This document shows, piece by piece, positions 44,951-52,170 of a stretch of 64,000 bases of DNA. This DNA is from Leifsonia poae (GTDB lineage: Bacteria > Actinomycetota > Actinomycetes > Actinomycetales > Microbacteriaceae), in NCBI RefSeq assembly GCF_027921845.1, contig NZ_BSEN01000001.1, forward strand, positions 2,079 to 66,078, given 5' to 3'. Each line of letters begins with the position of its first letter. Position 1 is the first letter of the stretch. The notes under the pieces are model-generated. The model did not search any database. It had not been told where the DNA came from and saw only the letters and a program-made list of their open reading frames with translations. The position numbers and the translations under genes are program-made.

Positions 44951-45496
44951 ATGGTGACCAAAGACCTGCTCCTGCGCATCCACAGTCCCGAGTTCCAGGC
45001 GATGTCCGAGAGGGTGCTCGCGGTCACCCAGCTCACGTCCCGACTCAATGTGCTGCCGTTCGACGACGCCGCCGGCAAAGCGGACCTGTTCGAGCAGATC
45101 CTGGGCAGGCCGCTGCCGGAGCGCGTCACGATCTACCCGCCGTTCTTCACCGACAACGGGCTGAATCTCGAGCTCGGCGAGCGGGTGTTCATCAACCAGA
45201 ACTGCACGTTCCTCGACTACGCGGGCATCCGGCTGGGCGATCGCGTGATGGTCGGCCCGAAGGCGACGTTCATCACGGTCGGGCATCCGGTCGACACGGA
45301 GGAACGCCGAGTGTGGCTCACCGGCGGCCCGATCGTCGTCGAGGAGAACGTCTGGATCGGCGCCGGCGCCACGATCCTGCCGGGCGTCACGATCGGCCGC
45401 GACTCGGTGATCGCCGCCGGCTCCGTGGTGGCCGACGACGTGCCGGCGGCGAGCCTGGTCACGGGCACGAAGGCTTCCGTCCGCCGGCAGTGGTGA
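44951..45496 (+). CDS. Sugar O-acetyltransferase (maltose/galactoside type, LbH fold)
   Basis: A 181-residue left-handed beta-helix acetyltransferase. VFINQNCTFLDYAGIRLGDRVMVGPKATFITVGHPVDTEER has the active-site His of GHP, and the later repeats GPIVVEENVWIGAGATILPGVTIGRDSVIAAGSVVADDV are the hexapeptide helix. The end KASVRRQW may cover the acetyl-CoA site. Start ATG 44951 with GTG directly after it; the earlier ATG at 44912 is less likely. Acetylates a sugar hydroxyl; the acceptor is unknown. Confidence 0.82.
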   Translation: MVTKDLLLRIHSPEFQAMSERVLAVTQLTSRLNVLPFDDAAGKADLFEQILGRPLPERVTIYPPFFTDNGLNLELGERVFINQNCTFLDYAGIRLGDRVMVGPKATFITVGHPVDTEERRVWLTGGPIVVEENVWIGAGATILPGVTIGRDSVIAAGSVVADDVPAASLVTGTKASVRRQW

Positions 45497-45557
45497 GGGC
45501 GCGCCGGCTCGTCCGGGGTGCGCTCGAGGGGCGTCCAGCCGCTCGACCCGCATCCGG

Positions 45558-47135
45558 TCAGCGCGTGCAGCTGTCGTCGAGGTTCACGTCCCACAGCCCG
45601 ATCTCGTCGGCGGTGAGCTGCCAGGCGTACTCGTTCTTCAGTTTGGCGCCGTCGCGCTGGAACGGCCCGGTGCGATACCCGTAGAAGGCGATGGTGGGCA
45701 GCGTTCCGTCGGGCGCGGTCAGGATGGCGTTGTTGAAGTCGCCGTTCGCGCGCCGCAGCTCGGCGATCACCTTCGGGCGGTAGCCGGCTTCGTCGAGAGT
45801 GCCGGATGCCGTGGCCGCCTCGGTGAGCTGCAGCGCGATGTGCAACTGCCGGTCGCCGTCGGCGTCCTCGAATGAGATGAGCCGATGGTTCTCGATCGCG
45901 CCGAGCAGGTTCTCGTCGGCGTAGATCACATCCCGGAGGGCATCCGGTGCCACGACGGCGCCGTTGTAGTCGACGGAGAGGTCGGAGCGTCCGTAGTGGA
46001 AGAGCACGGGCAGGTCGAGGAACTGCTCGTCGATGACGTTCTGGTGCCCGAGCTCCTTCAGGATCGGTGTGAGGTGCCGCAGCCGCATGACGTGCCCGCG
46101 GTCGTGGATGTTGTACCGGATGCGCGGGTTGATGTTCTGCTTGCGCACGATCGTGATGACGAGCTCGCCCTCCTCGTTCGTCTCGATCAGGTAGTCGTAC
46201 GGGTTGAACTGGAACACCATCGGCAGCACGCCGTACTCGCCCTGCCGGGTGATCCGGGCGGCCAGCTCCGGGTCGGCGGCGATGGCCCGGCGGAGTTCGA
46301 CGGTGTAGTCGGTCTCGATGGCGATGTTGATCTCGAGGTCCGATGCCCCGTAGGAGCCGAACGCGGTGTGCGCGAACCGCAGGATGTGATTGCGCATGTT
46401 CTCGCTGATGCCTTCGCCACCGAACGCGGCGACGATGTCGTAGGCGCTCCAGTCGATCCGGTCGTCGTCGAACAGAGCCTTCAAGAACGGCGGGTAGCTG
46501 AGGATGATGTACGTGTAGCCGGGGCCGAACTCCTTCATCGTCGCGATGATCTTGTTCCGGTCGGGCCCGATGGATTTGATCATCGTCGCCTCGGTCAGCG
46601 ATGTCGTCACGTTCATGCCGGTCGCCCACGCGCCGAGCGAGAACGCGTTGAGCACGAACGGCTGCTTGGGGAGTCCGTTGGCCGTGCGGGTGAAGCCGAC
46701 CTGCAGGAGCTGCCTGGTCGCGAGCCGCTCGTCCCTTCCGCGGACCCAGCTCGTGGGGGTGCCGGAGCTGCCCGATGACTCATCGACGACGACACCCCGT
46801 CGCGGGAGCTTGCCGCCGAGGGACCGCTCCGGGATGGACCACCGTTTGATGTACGAATCCTTGTCCATCTCAGGGATGGCGGCGTACGCGCGCGCCAGGT
46901 CCTTTCCAGGGCGGAGGGTCGGGGCCGAGCCGCGTTCGGCGAGGAAGGCGCGATACGCGGGCACGCTCTTCGCTGCCAGCTCGAACGTGCGCCACGCGCG
47001 CCAGCGACCGAGCAGCCAGCGGAACGGCTCGATGCCGGGGCCGAGGAGGACCTTGTGGGTGTGGACGCTGTGGGTGAACAGGCGGACGAAGCCGTCCTGC
47101 GCCCACACGAACCCGAAGATCAGCGACTTCTTCAT
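45558..47135 (-). CDS. Adenylate-forming ligase, coenzyme F390 synthetase / phenylacetate-CoA ligase-like (CapK group)
   Basis: A 525-residue protein of the F390-synthetase-like ANL enzymes. SSGSSGTPTSWVRG is the phosphate-binding loop; AAFGGEGISENM and GSYGASDLEIN are the middle motifs that bind the adenylate. These enzymes activate a carboxylate as AMP ester, in some members on a sugar, peptide or lipid. The ATG overlaps the stop of the upstream nitroreductase-like gene (ATGA). Together with that gene and a small membrane protein it forms an operon. True substrate unknown; a role in F420/F390 chemistry is not implied. Confidence 0.75.
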   Translation of the reverse strand: MKKSLIFGFVWAQDGFVRLFTHSVHTHKVLLGPGIEPFRWLLGRWRAWRTFELAAKSVPAYRAFLAERGSAPTLRPGKDLARAYAAIPEMDKDSYIKRWSIPERSLGGKLPRRGVVVDESSGSSGTPTSWVRGRDERLATRQLLQVGFTRTANGLPKQPFVLNAFSLGAWATGMNVTTSLTEATMIKSIGPDRNKIIATMKEFGPGYTYIILSYPPFLKALFDDDRIDWSAYDIVAAFGGEGISENMRNHILRFAHTAFGSYGASDLEINIAIETDYTVELRRAIAADPELAARITRQGEYGVLPMVFQFNPYDYLIETNEEGELVITIVRKQNINPRIRYNIHDRGHVMRLRHLTPILKELGHQNVIDEQFLDLPVLFHYGRSDLSVDYNGAVVAPDALRDVIYADENLLGAIENHRLISFEDADGDRQLHIALQLTEAATASGTLDEAGYRPKVIAELRRANGDFNNAILTAPDGTLPTIAFYGYRTGPFQRDGAKLKNEYAWQLTADEIGLWDVNLDDSCTR

Positions 47136-48220
47136 CGGTCGGCCCCTTCGAGAAGCATCGCGGAGGTCTGTCGACGATGCGCGACCGGCGGTGTCGCGGA
47201 GTACCCGAAGCGGAACAGCATCCACGCCATCCGGCCACCCGTCTCGTCCGCGTCCACCGCCTCCACGAACGCCGCGTGGGAACCCGGGTTCGTGATGACG
47301 GTTCCGAACGGGTGCAGGTGCACGCCGTGTGCGGTCAGCGTCAGCCAGACCCTCATGAAGGTCCGGCCCGCCTCGATGAAGTCCCGCGGGTCTTCGAACG
47401 GTCCCTCGAGCCAGCCGAGCTGGCGGACACCCCGCATCGTGTTGAGGTAGATCGAGCGGATGACGGGTCCGATGACCGGGGCGGACCAGAGGTTCCGGTG
47501 ACTCATCGCGTACCGGAGGATCGGACCGGGCATCAGCATGGCGCGCGCGCTGAGCCCGTCGCCCGTCTCGGCGGCTGCCTGCTCGGTGAACCGCAGCCAG
47601 TGCATGATCTCGTCGTAGACCGCGTCGTTCTGCAGGTCGGAGAAGAGCGTCGCCTGGTTGATGTGCACGAGCTCGTGAACGGCCTCGGCGTCCGCCGTCG
47701 TCCTGAACCGGTGCCCGCCTTCAGCGCCGACCGCGGCCACGTCGGCGAGCACGTCCGCCGGAACGAGTTTCGCCCGATAGGGACGCCGCGACGTCTGCCG
47801 GGAGAGGAACAGCTCGTGTCGCCGGCGGTCGCCGTCGGTGGCGGGGCGCGGGCTCAGGCTGACGGTTCCGAGCGGGTGCAGACGATCGCGGGCTTCGAAG
47901 TCCATCTCGGAGTACGCCAGCTGCTCGGTCACGTCGAACCCGTGGCCGGCCGCGACGGTGCGGAGACCTTCGAGGAAGACGCCGGCACAGACATGCCCGA
48001 ACGGGATGCCGAACGATTCGGCGGGGAGACCGAGGTCGAGGTCGTAGTACAGCGCTGCGGTCGCGTCGTCGAGGGGGCGCACCTTGATCGGCTGCGAATT
48101 GTGCGGGCTCGGGTAGCGGCGGGCGTCGTCGATGATGTCGTGCCAGATGGGCATGTCGGGTCGGGTTCCTTCGCGTCGGTGCAATGGTTCGGGGATCAGT
48201 CGTGCGGTTCGCCCGGTCAT
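47132..48220 (-). CDS. Nitroreductase-like protein
   Basis: A 362-residue protein of the nitroreductase-like fold (FMN-dependent reductases; some members have lost flavin). RRYPSPHNSQPIKVRPL, near the start, is the typical N-terminal helix with the SPHNSQP flavin-phosphate loop; FEDPRDFIEAGRTFMRVWLTLTAHGVHLHPFGTV resembles the C-terminal substrate/flavin side. The ATG at 48220 shares a base with the upstream stop (TGATG) and I use it; MPIWHDII at 48154 is an alternative start that would remove 22 residues. Partner of the ANL ligase. Confidence 0.72.
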   Translation of the reverse strand: MTGRTARLIPEPLHRREGTRPDMPIWHDIIDDARRYPSPHNSQPIKVRPLDDATAALYYDLDLGLPAESFGIPFGHVCAGVFLEGLRTVAAGHGFDVTEQLAYSEMDFEARDRLHPLGTVSLSPRPATDGDRRRHELFLSRQTSRRPYRAKLVPADVLADVAAVGAEGGHRFRTTADAEAVHELVHINQATLFSDLQNDAVYDEIMHWLRFTEQAAAETGDGLSARAMLMPGPILRYAMSHRNLWSAPVIGPVIRSIYLNTMRGVRQLGWLEGPFEDPRDFIEAGRTFMRVWLTLTAHGVHLHPFGTVITNPGSHAAFVEAVDADETGGRMAWMLFRFGYSATPPVAHRRQTSAMLLEGADR

Positions 48221-48591
48221 CAGAGGGCCATCTTCGAGTGCGCGACGAAATCGTTGACGATGAGAATGATCTCTGCGATGAACGAAGCCATCCCGAGCAG
48301 CACGATCGCCAGAGCGGCGACGGCGTCCCCTGCGGGTGAGGTGCGCCCCCAACGCGCCCAGACGAGAAATGCGAGTGCCGTGATAAGGATCGGCGTTGCC
48401 AGCAGGAGGAAAGCGGCGGCGAACAGTGCCGTCTCGGTCGAAAGCGCGTGCGGCCACACGGCGCCGATGGCGTAGAGCAGCCCGGCGACGGCGATCCCGG
48501 CCGCATCCAGGCCCAGGATGACGATGCCGGCGCGCCACATCGATCGACGCCGTGGTGTCGCAACGGTGACGGGTGCCGTCGTCGCTCTCAT
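48220..48591 (-). CDS. Small membrane protein with about three helices
   Basis: A 123-residue membrane protein. Helices: WRAGIVILGLDAAGIAVAGLLYAIGAVW, ALFAAAFLLLATPILITALAFLVWARW and AVAALAIVLLGMASFIAEIILIVNDFV. AGGAGG sits before the ATG at 48591; the open frame extends 25 codons upstream but without ribosome site. First gene of the operon with the nitroreductase-like protein and ANL ligase. I do not recognise the family. It may anchor or support the modifying enzymes downstream. Confidence 0.72.
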   Translation of the reverse strand: MRATTAPVTVATPRRRSMWRAGIVILGLDAAGIAVAGLLYAIGAVWPHALSTETALFAAAFLLLATPILITALAFLVWARWGRTSPAGDAVAALAIVLLGMASFIAEIILIVNDFVAHSKMAL

Positions 48592-48778
48592 AGCTCCTCC
48601 TCGCGCATATGCCGCTTCAGTCATAAAACGGCGGTCATGTCGTGATTCGGATCGTATTGGTCTCATGACAAGCGGGGTATCCGTGCCTCCACGGAACCCG
48701 GTGCCCCCCGTTCGAGGTCGGGGTTGTCGCGACTCGCAGGTCCGGAAGCTCGCCTCGACCCACCGCTAGACGCGGCCG

Positions 48779-48822
48779 AACTCCGGACGGTCAGCCGGTT
48801 CCCCCACGGAACATCCGGAGTT
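48779..48822. repeat. Palindromic unit 1 (9-bp arms, 26-bp spacer)
   Basis: AACTCCGGA (48779-48787) faces TCCGGAGTT (48814-48822) across 26 bp. Perfect match. See unit 2. Confidence 0.8.
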
Positions 48823-48927
48823 GTGCGTGGCAGCATCGCACGCGGACCGGCGGGCAGCATCCTGCACCAGTCAGGGATCGCCGCTCAATTCCGGAAGTCT
48901 GCGGCAACACGCCGGCAGCACGCCCGT

Positions 48928-48971
48928 AATTCCGGAAGGGTGGCCCGATCCTGCGTCAGAGTTCCGGAATT
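48928..48971. repeat. Palindromic unit 2 (9-bp arms, 26-bp spacer)
   Basis: AATTCCGGA (48928-48936) faces TCCGGAATT (48963-48971) across 26 bp. The spacing equals that of unit 1 and the arms differ by one pair that changes together on both sides (C-G in unit 1, T-A in unit 2), while spacers differ freely. This is covariation, the sign of a conserved structure or dimer-binding site. Confidence 0.8.
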
Positions 48972-49003
48972 GCGAGCGCAGGGCTGAGCGACCCCGCAGG
49001 GAA

Positions 49004-49036
49004 CTACACGTTGAAGCGGAACTCCACCACGTCACG
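49004..49036 (-). repeat. ychF 3'-end copy D (RDVVEFRFNV-stop)
   Basis: Reads RDVVEFRFNV followed by TAG on the minus strand, matching the ychF end GDVVEFRFGS for the central residues. It directly follows the 138-residue gene. Confidence 0.75.
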
Positions 49037-49041
49037 GTACG

Positions 49042-49458
49042 TCAAACCAGATCCTCAAAGCTCTCTTCGCCCGGACGCCAGACCACCCACGCCCCGCTGC
49101 GAAGTCCCATGAGCTCAGCTATCTCGACGAAGACTTCCTCCAACAAGGGGTGGATCACTATCACTCCGGTATCAAGTTCGATCCGGATGCCCGTGCCCGT
49201 CGCTTCGACAGCTGATTGCACCACGCCGGGTGCCAGCTGACGAATGGCATCCGCGTAGCCCAAATCCGTCTCGTGCCACGTTCGACCCAGCGCCTCAATG
49301 GAAGGCCAGACATAACTGTTGAGGACGACGGGATGATTAGTACCCGTCTGCCCGTCGAATCTGAACTGCACGTAGTCGTTGACCACGAACTCTACGGAAT
49401 ACATGCGGTCGCCGAGCAGCTCGGACAGTACGTCGATCGGCATTTCACCGCTTGTCAT
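49042..49458 (-). CDS. Putative orphan immunity-like protein (138 aa)
   Basis: A 138-residue soluble protein, not assigned by me to a named family. SVEFVVNDYVQFRFDG...LNSYVWPSIEALGRTWHETDLGYADAIRQLAPGVVQSA and GIRIELDTGVIVIHP...WRPGEESFEDLV look like small immunity-type proteins that occur near polymorphic toxins; this is by resemblance. Base use is less GC-rich than in neighbours. Start ATG with AGGAC upstream, 10 bases after copy C of the ychF end. No toxin gene is in sight, so it would be an orphan. Confidence 0.6.
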   Translation of the reverse strand: MTSGEMPIDVLSELLGDRMYSVEFVVNDYVQFRFDGQTGTNHPVVLNSYVWPSIEALGRTWHETDLGYADAIRQLAPGVVQSAVEATGTGIRIELDTGVIVIHPLLEEVFVEIAELMGLRSGAWVVWRPGEESFEDLV

Positions 49459-49467
49459 GGCAGTCCT

Positions 49468-49496
49468 TCACTGTGACCCAAAGCGGAACTCCACGC
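49468..49496 (-). repeat. ychF 3'-end copy C (RVEFRFGSQ-stop)
   Basis: The minus strand reads CGCGTGGAGTTCCGCTTTGGG, then TCACAGTGA: RVEFRFGSQ-stop. Close to ychF at DNA level, shorter than copy B, and placed ten bases before the immunity-like gene. Confidence 0.75.
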
Positions 49497-49528
49497 GATT
49501 GCGCGTTGTCGTTGAGGAAATCGCCCCG

Positions 49529-49705
49529 TTAGCGCGCGTCTGGGTCTGGTTCGCTGGCGGCCCAATCCTTGTCGTCGGTGTGCGCTTCACCCTCGGCATG
49601 AGGCACTGCGTTCCAAAATACCCGCAGATCCTTCCCGCCATTCGGTCCGTTCGGCTTAGCAGCCCAGTCGAGGAAGTGCTCGATCCGCTCGCCCCTGCCG
49701 GCACT
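49529..49705 (-). pseudogene. Truncated 3' remnant of a lost small gene
   Basis: A reading frame of 58 codons without start codon encodes ERIEHFLDWAAKPNGPNGG and continues to TDDKDWAASEPDPDAR-stop; it looks protein-like but begins at a TAG and lacks an N-terminal part. It is the only content of the gene-free stretch 49459-49790 apart from the ychF-end copies on its two flanks. Interpreted as a degraded cassette. Confidence 0.6.
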
Positions 49706-49740
49706 CTAGCGCGGGAGTGGACAGGCTGACCAACGTCAGC

Positions 49741-49785
49741 CTTCGAAGTAGATGCACTTCCGAAGCGGAACTCGACCACGTCGCC
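49741..49785 (-). repeat. ychF 3'-end copy B (43/45 identical)
   Basis: These 45 bases match 50205-50249, the end of ychF, at 43 positions. Read on the minus strand from the ATG at 49794 (which overlaps the upstream stop) they give GDVVEFRFGSASTSK; a one-base loss shifts the frame past the ychF stop, so this copy is non-functional as a protein end. Confidence 0.9.
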
Positions 49786-49790
49786 ACTTG

Positions 49791-50165
49791 TCATCTGAAC
49801 TGGTCGAGGGCCGGAAGAGAGTCCGGCATTTCGTCGGTCACCCACGAATACTCGAGGTCGCTGATCTTCCCGGCGCGGAGCCAGAGGAAGACCTCCCCGA
49901 TGAGATTCCCCTCGTGCAGGGGTTGCGAGCCGTCTTTCAGCACCTGTGCTCCGGGACCGGGTGTTCGCTCCGCCGATGGCCCCGAGTCCGCCTCATAGAC
50001 AGGCGCATTTGACACCGGGATGATGGTGAAGCTCCGGGCCCCTCGGAACCAGGGCTCGCCATACTCGCTCGCGTCGATCTGCGCACGAAGGACGTCTTCC
50101 TGCTGTGCTCCCGTTACAAGCCTGAGCAGGACGTTCCGTTCGTGATCAGTGAACGAACGAGACAT
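49791..50165 (-). CDS. Putative orphan immunity-like protein (124 aa)
   Basis: A 124-residue protein: MSRSFTDHERNVLLRLV, then GARSFTIIPVSNAPVY, and a C-terminal GEVFLWLRAGKISDLEYSWVTDEMPDSLPALDQFR. The closing pattern (LWL..G.I..LEYSW.TDEMP..LP) resembles small immunity-like proteins, from memory of that pattern. Less GC-rich than its surroundings. ATG at 50165, 33 bases behind the ychF stop; the ribosome site is weak (CGGAAGA). Its stop overlaps the ATG of copy B. Function inferred only. Confidence 0.6.
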   Translation of the reverse strand: MSRSFTDHERNVLLRLVTGAQQEDVLRAQIDASEYGEPWFRGARSFTIIPVSNAPVYEADSGPSAERTPGPGAQVLKDGSQPLHEGNLIGEVFLWLRAGKISDLEYSWVTDEMPDSLPALDQFR

Positions 50166-50198
50166 GACGACACTGATCTTCCGCAGCCGCCACAGCCC

Positions 50199-51290
50199 TC
50201 AGCCCTTCGACGTAGATGTACTTCCGAAGCGGAACTCGACCACGTCGCCGTCCTGCATGACGTAGTCCTTGCCCTCCATGCGGGCCTTGCCCTTGGCGCG
50301 GGCCTCGTGCACCGATCCGGTCTCGACCAGGTCGTCGAACGAGATGACCTCGGCCTTGATGAAGCCCTTCTCGAAGTCCGTGTGGATCACGCCTGCCGCC
50401 TGCGGGGCCTTCCAGCCTTTGTGGATCGTCCACGCGCGCGACTCCTTGGGGCCGGCGGTGAGGTAGGTCTGCAGGCCGAGGGTGTCGAAGCCGATGCGGG
50501 CGAGCTGGTCGAGGCCGCTCTCCTCCTGGCCGGTCGAGGCGAGCAGTTCGGCGGCGTCCGCCGGGTCGAGGTCGATGAGCTCCGACTCGAGCTTGGCGTC
50601 GAGGAAGACCGCCTGAGCGGGGGCGACCAGCGCGGCGAGCTCGGCACGGCGTGCGTCGTCGGTGAGTACGGCCTCGTCGACATTGAAGACGTAGATGAAG
50701 GGCTTGGCCGTCAGCAGGCCGAGCTCCTTGATGGGCTCGAGGTCGATGGTCGCGCTCGACAGCGGCTTGCCCGAGTCGAGCACGGCGTGGGCCTCACGCG
50801 CGGTCTCGAGCACGATGGGGTCGAGCTTGCGGCCCTTGACCTCTTTCTCGTACCGGGCCTCGGCCTTCTCGAGGGTCTGCAGGTCGGCGAGGATCAGCTC
50901 GGTGTTGATCGTCTCCATGTCGCCGGCGGCGTCGACCTTGCCGTCGACGTGCACGACATCCGGATCGTCGAAGCCGCGCACGACCTGCGCGATCGCGTCG
51001 GCCTCGCGGATGTTCGCCAGGAACTTGTTGCCCAGGCCTTCGCCCTCGCTCGCACCCTTGACGATGCCGGCGATGTCGACGAACGACACGGGAGCGGCCA
51101 GGATGCGCTCACTGTTGAAGATGCCGGCCAGCGTGTCGAGGCGCGCATCCGGCAGGTTCACCACGCCCACGTTCGGCTCGATCGTGGCGAACGGATAGTT
51201 CGCCGCGAGCACGGTGTTCTTGGTGAGCGCGTTGAACAGGGTGGACTTGCCCACATTGGGGAGTCCGACGATTGCGATAGTGAGAGCCAC
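50199..51290 (-). CDS. ychF: Redox-regulated ATPase YchF (Obg-like)
   Basis: A 363-residue TRAFAC P-loop ATPase that binds ribosomes. GLPNVGKST is the P-loop; TIEPNVGVV, DIAGIVKGASEGEGLGNKFL and NVDEA are the switch/G4-type motifs that favour ATP; the C-terminal TGS domain ends VMQDGDVVEFRFG. Length is normal. The start is GTG at 51290, preceded by a TAGAAT -10 box eight bases away, so it is probably leaderless; a longer frame from 51356 is unlikely. The end STSTSKG is the part repeated downstream. Confidence 0.95.
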   Translation of the reverse strand: MALTIAIVGLPNVGKSTLFNALTKNTVLAANYPFATIEPNVGVVNLPDARLDTLAGIFNSERILAAPVSFVDIAGIVKGASEGEGLGNKFLANIREADAIAQVVRGFDDPDVVHVDGKVDAAGDMETINTELILADLQTLEKAEARYEKEVKGRKLDPIVLETAREAHAVLDSGKPLSSATIDLEPIKELGLLTAKPFIYVFNVDEAVLTDDARRAELAALVAPAQAVFLDAKLESELIDLDPADAAELLASTGQEESGLDQLARIGFDTLGLQTYLTAGPKESRAWTIHKGWKAPQAAGVIHTDFEKGFIKAEVISFDDLVETGSVHEARAKGKARMEGKDYVMQDGDVVEFRFGSTSTSKG

Positions 51291-51298
51291 GATCGACC

Positions 51299-51304
51299 AT
51301 TCTA
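51299..51304 (-). promoter_or_regulatory. -10 box TAGAAT, leaderless-type, of ychF
   Basis: On the minus strand TAGAAT ends eight bases before the GTG at 51290. Almost the consensus TATAAT, with no ribosome site downstream. Confidence 0.6.
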
Positions 51305-51328
51305 CGGGCCGGGCGCTGAGCGGGTGCC

Positions 51329-52075
51329 CTAGGCGCCGAGCCGCGCCCGGTAGCACTCGGTCACGTACGGGAGCTCGAACACGTCACGCCCCGCGAGATC
51401 CGGATGCTCGGACGCGAGCCGCCGCAGCGAGGCGATCACCGCGGCCTGCGTGTCGGCGTCCTTCGTGATGAAGTAGCTGCGCGACCGCGCCAGGTCGAGC
51501 ATCCCGTCGACCGTCATCGGCTGCACCCAGCGCACGTCGTGGCGTTCGATCTCGGCGAAGGGTGGGCCGACGACGGGCGGCGCCTCGTCGCTCGCGTACG
51601 CCGTCTCGGTCTGCATGAGCTGACCCAGTTCGCGTACCCAGTCCACACTCTCGTCCCGGAAGTTCCACACGAGTCCGAGCGTCCCGCCCGGTCGCAGCAC
51701 CCGCGCGACCTCGGGAACGGCGACGGCCGGGTCGACCCAGTGCCACGCCTGGCCGGCGACCACGGCACCCACGCTCGCGTCGTCGAGCGGGATGCGCTCC
51801 CCCGATCCGACGCGCGTGTCGACCTCCGGCAGCGCCTCCGCGAGCACGCCGAGCATCGCCGGCGACGGGTCGACGGCCACCGCATCGAAGCCCCGATCCA
51901 GAACGGAGCGCGTCAGCTTGCCGGTTCCCGCCCCGAGATCGAGGACAGGGCCGCTGACGCCCTCGAGCAGCCAGGCGACGGCCTCGGCCGGATACCCGGG
52001 CCGCGCCGCCTCATAGACGTCGGCGGCCTTGTCGAACGAGCGGGCGTGGGCATCCTTGTCGTTCCGTTCGCGCAT
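51329..52075 (-). CDS. Class I SAM-dependent methyltransferase
   Basis: A 248-residue methyltransferase of the UbiE-like type. Motif I is VLDLGAGTGKLTRSVLD (about residues 42-58) and the ribose-binding Asp follows in AVAVDPSPAMLG; AGQAWHWVDP and LRPGGTLGLVWNFRD complete the usual pattern. The ATG (MRERNDKD) is six bases behind a TACGAT -10 box. Upstream reading would add 34 residues of low-complexity Arg/Pro sequence. Substrate unknown. Confidence 0.85.
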   Translation of the reverse strand: MRERNDKDAHARSFDKAADVYEAARPGYPAEAVAWLLEGVSGPVLDLGAGTGKLTRSVLDRGFDAVAVDPSPAMLGVLAEALPEVDTRVGSGERIPLDDASVGAVVAGQAWHWVDPAVAVPEVARVLRPGGTLGLVWNFRDESVDWVRELGQLMQTETAYASDEAPPVVGPPFAEIERHDVRWVQPMTVDGMLDLARSRSYFITKDADTQAAVIASLRRLASEHPDLAGRDVFELPYVTECYRARLGA

Positions 52076-52081
52076 GAGCCG

Positions 52082-52087
52082 ATCGTA
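52082..52087 (-). promoter_or_regulatory. -10 box TACGAT, leaderless-type, of the methyltransferase gene
   Basis: On the minus strand TACGAT ends six bases before the ATG at 52075. No ribosome site between. Confidence 0.6.
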
Positions 52088-52170
52088 CGCCGCGCTCCCC
52101 TGCACATCCGGATGCGCGGCACGCGGGCGCGGTGACGGGCGCCGTCGGTGGGCCATGCGAGCATGAAGCC

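Larger units (their letters stand above)
48592..49041. other. Gene-free interval with spaced TCCGGA palindromes
   Basis: No convincing gene lies here. TCCGGA occurs at 48741, 48782, 48814, 48890, 48931 and 48963, that is, with spacings 41, 32, 76, 41, 32; the 149-bp periodicity is exact. The right end holds a copy of the ychF 3' end. Short reading frames present are not supported. Confidence 0.7.

Noticed and set aside
45558-47135. Coenzyme F420/F390 metabolism as the function of the ligase
   Set aside because: F390-synthetase is only the nearest named relative; the family is broad and nothing nearby concerns F420.
48821-49240. Plus-strand reading frame of 139 codons across the palindromes
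   Set aside because: It is antisense to the immunity-like gene in its second half, without ribosome site and with no protein pattern.
49468-49845. Minus-strand reading frame of 125 codons spanning two ychF tails
   Set aside because: Its middle part is in a different frame from the protein-like remnant, it reads through copies B and C of the ychF tail, and the sequence between is low in family-like pattern. I list the tails and the remnant instead.
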